This document shows, piece after piece, positions 52,482 through 63,896 of a stretch of 64,000 nucleotides of DNA. A program made the translations under genes and the position numbers. The DNA is taken from assembly GCA_034359265.1 (NCBI GenBank), contig CP136890.1, forward strand, positions 38,972,501-39,036,500, written 5' to 3'. The notes under the pieces are model-generated. The model saw nothing but the letters and a program-made list of their open reading frames with translations, had not been told where the DNA came from and did no database searches. Origin of the DNA: Canna indica. Taxonomy: Eukaryota > Streptophyta > Magnoliopsida > Zingiberales > Cannaceae. Position 1 is the stretch's first letter. Each line of letters begins with the position of its first letter.

Positions 52482-54200
52482 ATGAATTTCGATATTGTTT
52501 TGGCACAAGGTAGTTCCACTACTTGTCCACCATTATTTAATGGTAATAACTATAGCTATTGGAAAAATCGTATGAATACTTTTCTTAGCTCTCAAGGACT
52601 TGATGTGTGGAAAATGATCATGACTCCTTATACACAACCTAGCAAGCCTATAGATGAATGGTCAAATGAGGAAAGCAAACTCTTTGCCTTGAATGTAGGG
52701 CCATGAATGCATTACATTGTGTCATGTCTATAAATGAGTACAATAGAATTTCCATATGCAAATTCGCTTATTAAATTTGGAATGTTCTTGAAACTACTCA
52801 TGAAGACACCACTCAAGTCAAGGAATCAAAAACAAATTTACTTATGCATGACTATGAGTTGTTTAAAATGCATTCACATGAATCTATCGATGATATGTAT
52901 GGTAGATTTCAAGTTATTACTAATGGCTTATCTAGTCTTGGTAAGGAAATCAAGGAGGAAGAAAGAGTAAAGAAGCTACTTCGGTCTTTGCCTAGAGCAT
53001 GGGAACCAAAGGTGGTAGCAATAAATGAAGCTAAGGACCTCTCAACACTTAAGCTTACCGAATTACTTGGGTCCTTGATGACTCATAAAATTCATATGAA
53101 GTCACAAACAACAAGATGAAAAGGAGGCTTCAGAAGGGAAGTACATTGCGTTGAAGACCTCTCATTATGAAGAATACTCCACCTCCGAAGAAGAACAATA
53201 TGAACCCCATGAAGAGATTGCCATGCTAACTAGAAGGATAGTGAGGCTAGCAAGAAGGCCTCTCTACAACAAGAAAAACAAAGGGGACTTTACATGTTTA
53301 CAATGTAAGAGGCCGGGACATCTAATAAAGGATTGTCCCCTAAACAAAGTCTCCAACTCTTCATCATTTCAAAAAGATAGAAGAAAAAAGAAGAAGAAGA
53401 AGGCATACATGGCAACATGGGATGAAAGTGAACCTTCATCAAGTGAAAATTCCGAAAACGAAAAGGCAAATATTTGCTTTATGGCTTTAAATGATAAGGT
53501 AATCCCTACCATTACTATTTTTGATAAAGTTTATATACAAGATGAACTTGAAAATGAATTTGATAATTTTCATGATGAATTTAGGGTTGTTAGAAAATAT
53601 ATTAAAGAACTTAGGAAGAATAATGCTAACTTAGAAAATGAAAATGCTTCCTTGGTTTCATTATGTGATACTCTTGAAAAGGAACTAGAAAAATTGAAAA
53701 ATGAAAGCAAACATTTAGATGATGATTTACTTGTTTCCTATAATGCTTTGAAAAATGAAGTAGAGAATCTTAGAGGTAATAAAATGGCCTTAGAGAAGAA
53801 CATTGACTTGCAAATGTCTAATGACTTGTGTGAGAAACAAAATGAATCATTGAGCATGTAAGTTGAACATCTAAATAATGGCATGTTATCTTTAAAAAGG
53901 GAATTATGTGTGTTGAATGAAAAAATGAAAATGCTAGAATCTAGGGACTCTCATGCTAAAAATCCTAGGAGTTCGTTTCATTATGCTAAGCATTCACAAG
54001 CTCATGCACATACTATCTTTCATGGAAAATGCTATTGTTGTGGTACTTATGGGCATATGATAAAAGATTGTGCTTTTAAGAGGAACCCCAATGTTAGGAC
54101 AATTTGGGTTCCAAAAGCTACTAACCCCCAAGGACCCAAAGTCATTTGGGTACCAAAAGTCACATCTTCTTTTGTAGGGGGAGCTACCGCACAAGGGTGA
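52482..54200 (+). pseudogene. gag of Copia element G
   Basis: The Met at 52482 (MNFDIVLAQGSST) starts a typical Maximus/SIRE Gag: PLFNGNNYSYWKNRM, then after a frameshift near 52700 MNALHCVMS and HDYELFKMHSHESIDDM, then LLRSLPRAWEPKVVAI and LTELLGSLMTHK. A second frameshift falls at about 53108. A complete zinc knuckle CLQCKRPGHLIKDC is at 53305-53346. A coiled coil (about 53560-53860) is split by a TAA at 53859. The frame then continues to a second intact knuckle CYCCGTYGHMIKDC (54030-54071) and an IWVPKATNPQGPK tail. An additional TAA lies near 52771. Both knuckles keep all Cys and His, unlike element B, whose first knuckle has lost the His. Confidence 0.85.
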
Positions 54201-54436
54201 AAGATTGATAGTGTTGAAGTTGACCAAAGTTTTAATTGATGAATTCTCACTTGGTTGCAACTTCAAGTTGTCATCAAGATGCCTATGGTAATGAAAGTTG
54301 GCATCTAAAAGTTTTAGTATCATCTCTCAACTTTAATTTATCCATTAATAGTTAGAGTTCATGATACTTGCTAGAGCTGAGTTATTTTCCCCGCTCATGA
54401 TATGTTTTCAAAAAAGAATTTTGATTTTTGATTTCC

Positions 54437-54549
54437 GGTCTCTTCGGAGACCTATGTGGCCTATAACGGGCCTAAGCAACCTTGCGGTTCTAAATCGTTG
54501 GCTAATTGTGGTCTTTCGGTTTTCAACCAATAGAAAGAGTTGGAGATCT
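54437..54549 (+). ncRNA. Conserved hairpin-rich block downstream of gag in element G
   Basis: This is the counterpart of 27029-27140. The GGTCTC-TTCG-GAGACC hairpin and the AACC-TTGC-GGTT and GGTT-TTC-AACC stems are retained. It lies about 240 bp after the gag stop, close to the distance in element B (about 275 bp). Confidence 0.5.
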
Positions 54550-56218
54550 AATTTTTTCAAATATTTCATATTTTGAGATCTCTTGATTCATTTTGGTTTC
54601 ATGATTGGCATTCTTTAAAATTAATCTTTACTACTTAGCAAAGTAGGTGGTTGAAAATGATACTTGAATTTTCCTCTTTGTTATCTAGTCTAGTTAATCT
54701 TGCTTGTAGCCATAAGTTCATTATGATACTAATGATGCTTGCTTGTAAGATAAACTTAATTTTAATGGAAGGCTAAAGAAATTTTGGAAAGAAAGTGAAA
54801 ATTTTAAAATTTCTCAAGAAATGAGGTATGAGTTTTATTTTGGCAAAATTCTTGCATAACACCTCAATTTTCTTGATAAAATAATTTCTCTATGCTCATT
54901 AATGATTTTGCATGATAATTGATTGAAATCTCATGAGTATATAAAATTTTGATACTTAGGCAATTTCATGATACCTTGATTGAATGAAATGTGCACTAGT
55001 AGAAATCCATCTTAGAGACTTCATTTAAGTTGAAATTTGATGAATATGTTTGAGTTTACTCATGATTTACTTCCATATGGTTAAAATTGAAAAATCATGT
55101 GTAAATAGAAAAAATGATAACTAGCTCACCTTAGGAAACTCAAACTTGAAAAAGTTTGACCTAAGTCAATAAATTGACATAGAAATTTATTTTTGAGCTC
55201 AAAGTTCAGAAACATATTTAGATTTACTCATGTTAGATATTCATGTGTTTAAGTTTGAAAATAATAAGTAAAGGTTAAAATTTGATACTTAACAATTTCA
55301 TGATATCATGCTTGTTTTTGAATGAAATCATGCTAAGTTGAAATCTTGACCAAATGACATTATTTTCATCTCAAACTTGACAAACATACTTTTCATGACT
55401 ATATCTTGATATCTAGAAAGTTTGAATGAAAACTGAATACATTTGAAAAATAACTGATAATTACGAAAATGTCATTAGAAGTTCAGCATGTTCAGTTGTT
55501 TTTATAAAAATATAGAAAAATCATTTTGAGTGATTCTTGAAACCGCATCTTCATTGAAAATCCTAGTTTCTCCAGTAAAAATTTCAAAAAATTTCATGAA
55601 GATTTTGATTTATCGTAGATTTTCGAAGTTCATTTCAGAAATCTAAAGTATCGTTTCAGTCAAGAACTCATTTCTCCGATACTTTGCTTTATGTTCGACA
55701 TCTTCGAATGAGACTTCAAGTATGATATTAGAATTATGTTTTTGGTATCGTTCTCATTTTGACTCATTTTGACTCATTTCTAAAATGATTCTTGATATTT
55801 TGACCAATACTTGAAGATATCGATACTTAAGTTTATACATTATTTCCGAATTTGGATTTTAGTCATCATTTCTTGCTATCACATATGATTTAGTCTCATA
55901 TTAGACATTTGTTTTTCATCCCTTTGGTTGAGATCTTCATGCTTTATGATAAAAAATTTAGTCTCAACTTTGACTATAGGTTGATTTTTTTCTTGCCCTT
56001 TTTGATTGATGCCAAAAGGGGGAGAAAAATATAGGTAAAGGTGAAAAAAATATAATAAAATCATGCATATAGATAGAGGAAGTTTATTTTCATAGATATG
56101 CATGTTGACTTTCTTAATGCTTTATTGAAAATATTTTCTTAGATAGGAGAAATCCCATGATATATTGACTTTCTTAATGCTTTATTGAAAATATTTTCTT
56201 AAGGTTGTCTATCATCAT
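54550..56218. other. Non-coding 3' internal region of element G
   Basis: AT-rich, alignable in patches with element B (for example the CTTGCCCTTTTTGATTGATG block near 55993). It contains a purine tract (about 56012-56028) and an exact direct repeat of about 37 bp (56105-56141 and 56164-56200) not present in B. No coding sequence was recognised. Confidence 0.6.
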
Positions 56219-58746
56219 TGTCACACCCCAACTGAGGGTAGTGTGATCGGCCAGGGCCTACATCCTATCCTAAAGCCTACTGTCTACACTAACATATAAG
56301 AAACCAGATGATATCGATAAAAAGAAACCTCAACACAAGCTTTATTTAATGTTTTTCAAAGTTCACAATATATATTTTCAAACCAAAGAGAAAACCATCA
56401 TTGGAACAAACTGAATATCTCAAATATCAAAGTTTTACAAACTTTCCAAAACACGATTGTCAGTGCAGAAAAGGAAACAACTACTAAGACACTAGACTAT
56501 GACCCAAGGATGCCGCTATGAGATATGGCACCACCACCCGCCCTCCAGCTGCACCATGCCGACAGGTCACAATCACTGCTCATGCTCTGCAAAAAAAAGA
56601 AGGAAACAAACTATGAGTTCACTTGGGACTCAGTGAGCGGTTCTTGCGAACCTCCACATAATCCTCAATTATTCGGGCATAACATATAAGGCAACATAAT
56701 ATATATTCAGGGAGGTAAGTTACTTTCTAGAGTGACTACTGACCCTATGGGTCATTCTGTATAAACCATATATGTGAAAACTTGCCATCTTGGCCTATCA
56801 AGTCTTTGGCATCCGACCCTTGAGCCTACTTATGGTATTAGAATCCTAGCTACAACCGGCCCTACCATACAAGGTAGAATCACACTGGCCGACTGGCCAC
56901 ATCATAGCAAGATGTAAATAAGAAATCCCGGGACATCGACTAGGATGGTCCACTAGTCTCCGGGCACCGTCTGAGATAGGGATAGCTAGTCTCACCCAAT
57001 TGGGGTCTGACACCTAGCGGGCCCGCTGATGCATCTTAAGACCCAAACACTGGCCGAGCTAAGCATTGGTCATTTTTGACCTCCACGATTCTCGACGGAC
57101 CATCTCAAGCACATCACACAATCAAATGTCCTAGGGTTTTCTTATATAGATTTCGGGCCCTTGCCCGTATCCGGCCCTAATTCGGGCTACAAGGTCAACA
57201 AATTAATGTTGCCCTTCCAAAATTGTGCACGCCTAATAGTTCTAGGTTTCCAAAAATGTTTACTAGGAGTCCTAGAAAGTTGTGTTATCTCATAGCTACG
57301 TTTCCATATATGCTAAGCATCTTGCAACGTCCTACATGTTATCTAGCGTTATACGCTACATTGGGTGAGGAATTCTATGTACCGACCTTGGAATTCCACC
57401 CATAAACATTTTAGGACAGCTTATATAATTTAAAGAAAAACAAGAATAACTTACAGCAACTACTATATATACCTACGAGATTCATCAATAATCATTTATA
57501 CACTGCATTTAGAATTTATTTCAATAAGAAGCAACTTATAAAGCATGGTAAGATAACTATAAATTCACAACGCACGAAATACTGAGCATGGCAACATATT
57601 TCATCATTTGAAAAATTAAAGAGGAATGAGCTAAGGAGGGTCACTAAGCAATCATTCCTACAATTATATAAATCAATAAATTTACTTGCCATGGTTAGAG
57701 TTCTTCCTAAGTATCATCATGTCTCTATAGTTTTAGCAAGAACATTACCATAACTTAGATAAATATAGATATATAGTTGCGACAATCTCTAAGACGAAGA
57801 TCAATCATATGATACAAGTTCAACTTATCTATAGCGTGCGATCGCGAATCAAAACAACACAACCTGAAACCAATCATGTTAAATCCGAGCAGTCCACTTT
57901 TTCTCACCCTTGCCCTTGCTCAGCCGACTCAAGCAGGGTGACCCCCTGTTCGGCCGAGAGCTCAAGGATGAATGAGCATGGTTGCGACAATGACACGAGT
58001 GATAAATCCATAGATCTAACATATATGAACATAAAGCGATCTATGAGTTTCGAGATGAGCGAGGAAATTGGGGAAAATTTCGGCATGACCTTTTCCCTTT
58101 TTTCTCTACTCAGCCAGCTCTCAAGAACGCGAAATAAACACGTTTAAAACACAAGATCATAGGAATACACAACGATTAAAGTTATAATACAAAGAAACAC
58201 ATCGATCGGCAAGAACTCGCGAGAGAAAACCCGATTTCAAATCTTATAGGGCCGGCCACCCGCCTCCCTTCAAAAACTATGCTAACCACTCACCTTGATT
58301 GGATCCCGATGAAGCCTCGATGAAGACGAGCTCTGATCTCCTCGAGAGTCGACGCGGACTCAGCGCCGACAAGATCTCCCCTCTCTCCCTTTTCCCCCTT
58401 GCTCGGGCTGTGTGCGGCTCCAAGATGAGCCGCACGGCTCATGATGAGGGATTATATTCCCTCATCCACAAATGACTCAAATGCCCCTCATATGACTTAA
58501 CCTATACTCGATTCGATCCGAGTCCGATTCGGGCTTCGATTTAATCCGCACTCAGAGTCGAACTCGACTTTAATAAACATCTTATGCATAAAAGGAAATA
58601 ACCATTGAGCTAATTTAAACTTCATATTCTCATGAGTCGAGTTATATCTTCTACTCGAGGCGATTCTGCGGCTTGACCCGACTAACCCCCGACCAGTGCG
58701 CTGCACCAAAATAGATTTTTATATTAGGAAATTTTTGGGTCTTACA
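56219..58746 (-). mobile_element. Solo LTR of a Gypsy family, minus strand
   Basis: On the minus strand it starts TGTAAGACCC at 58746 and ends GGGGTGTGACA at 56219 (2528 bp). Flanks are ATCAT (56214-56218) and ACCAT (58747-58751), a target duplication with one difference; joining the flanks restores the uninterrupted CATCATCAAAAAGG polypurine region seen in element B. A minus-strand TATA-like GGAATATAATCCC (about 58449-58461) precedes the stem-loop GTGCGGCTC/GAGCCGCAC (58412-58435). No coding region. A partial copy of the family is at 688-1673. Confidence 0.85.
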
Positions 58747-58766
58747 ACCATCAAAAAGGGGTAGAT

Positions 58767-59963
58767 TGTTGGCCTAAGGTTTCAACCTTGGCCTTAATCT
58801 CGGTTTTGATGATAACAAATATGGAACTAATGATTTCATGGAAAACAAATTTCAGGTTCCATATTAGTTTCTGTGCGACGTCTGCGATTGAAAATATCAA
58901 AAAATCGATGAATTTGAAGGATGTTGGTCGATGCGCTCGGATTCATAGGGAAGAATAGAGTTTAGGTTTAGGGTGTCTAGAATGATTGTATTAATCCTCA
59001 TTATGATGCAAAGACCCCTAAAGAACCAAACCCGAAACTCAAACCAAAAGAAAGAACCTTCTTATTCGGTTGATTAGACTTCAGCCAGAATGTACTTGTA
59101 CTCTACTGTATTACCAAGAGTTTCCAAGTCATAAACAACATTCTGAATGAGATGTTGTAACAACCCGGAACAACCTGGATGGACAACCCGAAACAACCTG
59201 GATAGATAACTCGGAACAACCCGAAACAATCCCGATTGACATTTTAGAATTGCCTGAAAAGTACCGGTAATCTACAAGTATTCCTAACAAAATTCTCAGA
59301 ATGCCCCCAACGGCTCTATTTTGAATTTCTACCCGTCGAGCTGTTTGAAAACCGAGCACCTACCTTTGGGATCTCTATATATGACCCCAAACTTGCCTTC
59401 CAAACTATCTAACACTTCTTGAGACATATTTTGATCACCATTGAGCTTGATTGAACCATCTTTTGTGCAAACCCAAGCTTGAAGACAAAAACCCTTGATC
59501 TTGCCTTCAACCTTCAATTGTTTCATCATCAAGGCATCAAGAGGAGCTAGGACTTCTGAGTTGAGAGCTAAGTTTGTATTGTTTATTATTGCTCTCATTT
59601 ACTTGTATTTTCTTGTTGTTTTTTGACCACTTGTGTTTGTAAGAAGGTGTGGGTGACACACCTTGGGTTCACTTGTTTGTAATTTTATGGTTCCTTAGGT
59701 TTGAGGTAGAGGCACTCTCTAGTGTGAGAGATAAGGCCTTGGTAGACCCTCATTGGAAGGAAAGGAAAGTTAATTAATACAAGTGATGGTGAGCCAAGAT
59801 AGTGGAGTAGGCATTGGGGCTGAACCACTATAAATCAACTTGTTAGCATTGCTTGATTTTGTGTGATTCTCATTCACTTATATTGCTTCCGCATTTAGAG
59901 TAAAATTAAAAGTGGGGATAGAATCTAGACTTACCCCCCTCTAGTGTACCTTAACACCCAACA
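58767..59963 (+). repeat. 3' LTR of Copia element G
   Basis: TGTTGGCCTAAGG...CCCAACA, with the TATA-like CTCTATATATGAC at about 59373, the GGAGTAGGCATTGGGGC phrase at about 59802, and the purine tract AAAAAGGGGTAGAT just before it. It is diverged from the LTRs of B, notably in its 3' terminus. Confidence 0.85.
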
Positions 59964-59965
59964 AG

Positions 59966-60817
59966 AATATATGTTATAGAGCCAGAGCAAGGGCATTGAA
60001 AGCTTTATTAGGCTCATTGGTTGAGCATTATAAGATGCTGCCATCTTATATAGCAGAACTAAAGAAGGTGTACAAACAAGGGCTTTTTTCCATAATGGTT
60101 GAGAGGTATAATAGATTCAAGAGAATATTTGTGGGCTTTGATGTATTGAAAGAAGGGTCTTTGGGTGGTTGTAGGCCCGTGATTTCATTGGATGGATGCT
60201 TTTTGAAGTCAGAAGTTGGTGGCCAACTACTGTCTGCAGTTGGTAGGGATGGAAACAACCAAATGTTTCCAATATGTTGGGCTGTGGTTGAAGGTAAAAA
60301 TGAAGACTCATGGAGGTGGTTTTCGATAAGATTAAGTGAACACTTAGCCATTACAGATGGTTTTGAATGGACAATTATAAGTGATCAATAGAAGATAATA
60401 AATTTATTCTTTTGTCTACTTATGTTTGTTTTTTTTGTCTCTTGTAGACTCTTACTTATGTTTGTTTTTTGTCTCTTGTAGGGTCTTCAAAATGCAGTTA
60501 GGGCTTTTATGCCTAATGCGGAACATAGAAACTGTGCAAGACACTTATATGCTAACTAGAAGAAGAAGCATGGTGGATATGCTTTGAAGAACATTTTTTG
60601 GAGGCTGCAAAGAGCACTACATAAGCTGAATTCAATGAACACATGTATGAGATGAAGGTACTATCTGAAGTTGCACATGATGATTTCATTAAAATTGGTG
60701 CAGACAAGTTCTGTAGGTTAAAATCAGTACACTGCCAAAATATGAGGTCATTGACAATAACATGTTTGAATGTTTTAATGAATACATTTTGAAGGCAAGA
60801 TAAGTGATGATACCATA
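59966..60817 (+). pseudogene. Mutator-like (MULE) transposase fragment
   Basis: The first part (59966-60391) reads ICYRARARALKALLGS, AELKKVYKQ, then the MULE catalytic block CRPVISLDGCFLKSEVGGQLL, AVGRDGNNQMFPICWAVVE, WRWFSIRLSEHL and ISDQ. The first catalytic Asp is in LDGCFL. A TAG at 60389 and an AT-rich insert interrupt it; similarity resumes at about 60482 with GLQNAVRAFMPNAEHRNCAR, then in other frames EFNEHMYEMKVLS and FECFNEYILK. An additional stop and two frameshifts are present. In intact elements this enzyme excises and inserts MULE DNA. The 5' part is interrupted by element G. Confidence 0.85.
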
Positions 60818-62010
60818 TGTAACACCCTAATCCAGTTAACCATAAAACCGAGTCAGGAGACGCTACAACCTGTGCTAAAAGCACCTAAAACCTATCTCAA
60901 TAAATTTCCTTTCATGGATTATCCTAACTTAGCTTGTATATTGTATTTAATTTAACAAGAACAAAATTGCAAGAGTTTCCCCTAAAAAACCTTTATCACA
61001 TCATGTTGACACAAAACATGTTTACACATCTAATCAACGGTAGAAACTAAGATGCATATTATTTATTCATATAATCATCTCACACTTAATACACCACTAA
61101 ACAGTGCTTCATACACAAAAATAAATCTTAAGCACAAACTTATATATACAAGTCAACATTTAACATCACTTTCTAGCTAGGGTGTACATGCCCAAATACG
61201 TACTCAAGAGTCAAAACTACGTCATAACCAAAAGATCTTGATTCAACTAACGCCCAATGTCTATGAAGTGACTCCAACTTTTTAGCAGATCTACCAAGGT
61301 CCACCTGTCCGTCAAAAGCTATCTACCTACGCGTGGAAAAACCAACGCGGTAAGCATGGAAGCTTAGTAGTGCTAATACAAGTCTTAACTTTTCCAAATA
61401 TCACATTTGTCATTATAAAATAAAAGAAACTGTAAATATAATAACAATGAATTAAAAGTTGGAATAAGCATTTTGAAACAAGTCACCAACTCATGGCAAA
61501 CATGCATGTAATCTCAAAATAATCTACTTACATATCATAATACATTTTCATTAATTTACTTATTCAAATCTCTATTTTCTAAATCAGTTTGTGATGTAAA
61601 TATTCATTTCAAATGTATTCTTTCAATTGCCCAAAGTAAACTCTGGCAGAATCTCAGTAAGTCAGAGAACGGGACGATGGCAGTAGTGCCTAAACGGTGG
61701 CATAAAATGCCTAGTAGATCAAATCATGGGATAGGACACTCGGTGAATCTAATGGTCCAGATAGATCAAATCACGGGATCGAACACTTGATGCCTCTAAT
61801 GATCCATATCAAATGAACAGTGACCGGACACTCAGTGCCTCTGATGGTCAGATCAAATAAAAAGGGACCGGACACTCGGTGCCTCTAATGGTCCAAATAG
61901 ATCAAATGAACATCTGCTTCCTATCCGGTTTAATAGGGCAATACTTATTTACACACAATTAATCTCAGTGGCATTCTTCATGATCACTTCATCACTTGCA
62001 TTATATATAA
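60818..62010 (-). mobile_element. Truncated Gypsy-type LTR, minus strand
   Basis: The plus-strand left end TGTAACACCCTAATCC is the complement of an LTR 3' terminus ...GGGTGTTACA, placed inside the MULE gene. It contains a four-unit hairpin minisatellite (61729-61894). The other end is cut by the Helitron-like terminus at about 62011, so no second LTR end or target duplication is visible. The family is unlike the other LTRs of the window; the assignment rests on the terminus and the array. Confidence 0.55.
61729..61894 (-). repeat. Four-unit hairpin minisatellite in LTR
   Basis: Units at about 61729-61757, 61775-61804, 61820-61850 and 61864-61894 share ACACTCGGTGCCTCTAATG-like cores. Arms change together: GGATC/GATCC, TGACC/GGTCA, GGACC/GGTCC; the first unit is imperfect (GGATA/GGTCC). 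Spacers carry AGATCAAAT. Confidence 0.75.
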
Positions 62011-62037
62011 CTAATATCACACCCGCGCGTTGCGCGG
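62011..62037 (-). mobile_element. Probable Helitron 3' terminus
   Basis: On the minus strand the sequence is a GC-rich hairpin CCGCGC-AAC-GCGCGG followed within about 12 bases by TTAG and a T. Plant Helitrons end in a GC hairpin of this kind about 10-12 nt before CTRR, inserted next to a T. The first base of CTRR is changed here. The body would extend to higher coordinates; the 5' TC end is not seen. Confidence 0.5.
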
Positions 62038-62468
62038 AAAACAAATAAGAACGGAATAAAAATTAAGAACTAGAATAAAGATTCAAGTAACCTTCATTTG
62101 AAAACCAAAATATAAATTAATCTATTTATTTTTAAAATTGATCCTAATCGATATAGATGATAATTTTATTTGCATCCGCTAATTAAAAATGGATATAGAT
62201 GTGAATATGTATCTCAAAAATTTATATCCGTAGATACGATGTGGATATGAATGATGCGGATCAACACCATATTTGCACCATATATCCACATCTTTAAATT
62301 ACTATTTTGCCCATATAAACTATTAACATATATGAGGGTAATATGGTAATTTCATGTCAACTATATATTGAACATTTCTCTTTAATATTTGCCCTAAATC
62401 TGATTCGATCTGGTTCCTCTCCTCACTTCGGTGACTCTCTTCTCCTCACCATAGAATCAAGAGAAGAT
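62038..62468. other. AT-rich sequence between Helitron end and gene fragment
   Basis: It contains ATCCG/GGATAT-type inverted motifs (about 62130-62295). The last 80 bp probably derive from the leader of the captured gene. No other gene was recognised. Confidence 0.4.
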
Positions 62469-62751
62469 ATGGAGGATGAGGAGCATGAGGTCTATGGCGG
62501 CCAGATCCTCGACATGGACACCGATGTCGACACGTCCCACCACGATGATGATACCGTAGCCGCTGCTAAGGTTCCTTCCCTACTTCTCCTTTTTGATTAT
62601 CTTCCGCAAGTCCTAACCCTAACTACTAATCATCTTTTGCGACCCATTTAAGGAACTCGATGAGATGAAAAAAAGGCTCAAGGAAATGGAGGAGGAGACT
62701 ATTGCCTTGCGTGAGATGCAGACGAAGGTCGAGAAATGGGTTCCATGAAAG
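62469..62751 (+). pseudogene. Fragment of nuclear poly(A)-binding protein gene (PABN-like)
   Basis: Exon 1 (62469-62570) encodes 34 residues beginning MEDEEHEVYGGQILDMD, an acidic N-terminus. A GT/AG intron lies at 62571-62652. Exon 2 (62653-62751) continues in frame with the coiled coil ELDEMKKRLKEMEEETIALR and EMQTKVEK, the region before the RRM in plant PABN (PABPN1-like) proteins, which control poly(A) tail length in the nucleus. At the expected KEMG motif four bases seem to be missing, causing a frameshift and TGA at about 62746. No RRM exon follows in the window. Because the exon/intron structure is kept it was copied as DNA, not as a retro-copy; capture by a Helitron is the likely route. 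Confidence 0.75.
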
Positions 62752-63400
62752 GTAACCATCCCTCACAATAATTTAGGGGTCTTAATTTGTCTAATCCTTT
62801 TTTTGTGTTATTTTTTGAGAACTTGCATCTCTGCACATATTTCCGTTCTAGATTGCAAGCAAACTGTATTCATGAAACAATTTCAACATCTACTGCATTA
62901 GCTCTCCCAGGCATGTTCTAAATTTTTTGATTTCAGTTGTGTTTTGTGCATATTTTCATGTTTTTTTTTCAGTTGGGATTCTAAAGTTTTTGATTTCAAT
63001 TGTGTTTTCAGGCATGTTTCTTTCCGAGCATTTTTCAAGATGGAAGACATACATGAATCAATTCTTTCCGAGCTCTCCCAAGCATGTCAGGATGGAAGAC
63101 ATGCATGTATCAATTGGTTGGTTAATAATGTTAATGCATTTGAGAGTTGCTGAGATATTTCATGCCTAAATTTACTTCTTTTTTTGGTAATAGCAGTACT
63201 TACATATAGGTTTGGCTAGCCTTTTTGCTTAACATGTCTTCTCAATTTATTTTATTACAGTAAAGTTGTTTTGAAGGCTATTAATTTTTTTTTCATATTC
63301 GAGTTGGGATAACTCTTGCTAGGAGAGTGTAAACGCTAATAAATTTATCTTCTAGAGGCTATTTGTCATCTTAATCTGATTGTAGAAATATTGATAAAAC
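62752..63400. other. Sequence after the PABN fragment, possible second gene piece
   Basis: Mostly AT-rich and intron-like. At 63025-63150 a frame reads HESILSELSQACQDGRHAC and INWLVNNVNAFES, which looks protein-like, but I do not recognise a family. The phrase AAGATGGAAGACAT followed by CATGAATCAATT is repeated within about 60 bp (63037 and 63090 regions), indicating a local duplication. Confidence 0.3.
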
Positions 63401-63892
63401 AGGTGTTCTAGATCTCATTCTACCCAATAGCAAAATAGAATCAAATAAAATCCTCAAATATTGGTACCATTCTTAGTGACCAGTGTCGAAAGATGAAACA
63501 CATGGCACAAGAATAAGGAGATACTGGACCTTTTTTGTTTGGATTTAAATTAATATTAATATATGTAGGAAACTATTCAATAAGGCCAGCACTCCCATCA
63601 CAAGACTATGTTAAATGAAATTTTACTACAATGGTAAAGAAAGATCATGGGTAAATGTGAAGGTTTGAGAGTGGCAAGAGGAAGCTTGACGAGCGATATG
63701 CAGGAAAGCTAGCGTGTGCAAATATGAGATTTAAATCTATATAGAGAAAATAGAGTGATAGCAGCAGAGAAGGTGAAATAAAGGAAGAAGAAGATGATAT
63801 CTTATTCCTTCAGCAGTATGCATATTTATACAAGGAGAATGAAGAATGAAAACGAATGAATCGAATAAAATCAAGACGTCTTGTAACAGCCA
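63401..63892 (-). other. Possible Copia-type LTR promoter region, minus strand
   Basis: On the minus strand a TATA box (TATAAATATGCATACTGCTG; TATA at 63823-63830) is followed by GAAGGAATAAGATATC and a CT-rich leader, typical of small Copia LTRs. No LTR end was found inside the window, so this is a weak call. Confidence 0.3.
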
Positions 63893-63896
63893 CTAG

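Larger units (their letters stand above)
52482..59963 (+). mobile_element. Gag-only Copia element G, 5'-truncated
   Basis: This relative of element B has gag (52482-54200), a long non-coding 3' region, a polypurine tract, and a 3' LTR (58767-59963, TGTTGGCC...CCCAACA). Its 5' LTR and primer site are missing. As in B, no protease, integrase, RT or RNase H sequence is present. A solo LTR is inserted at 56219-58746, a few bases from the polypurine tract. The right flank continues directly into Mutator transposase, so G had inserted into that gene. Confidence 0.85.

Noticed and set aside
57809..58147. 112-codon frame with a Ser/Cys-rich start
   Set aside because: It lies within the solo LTR on the strand opposite to the element, and the homologous fragment at 688-1673 does not retain it.
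62343..62468. N-terminal extension of the PABN fragment
   Set aside because: The open frame extends upstream by chance; the conserved start is MEDEEHEVYGG at 62469.
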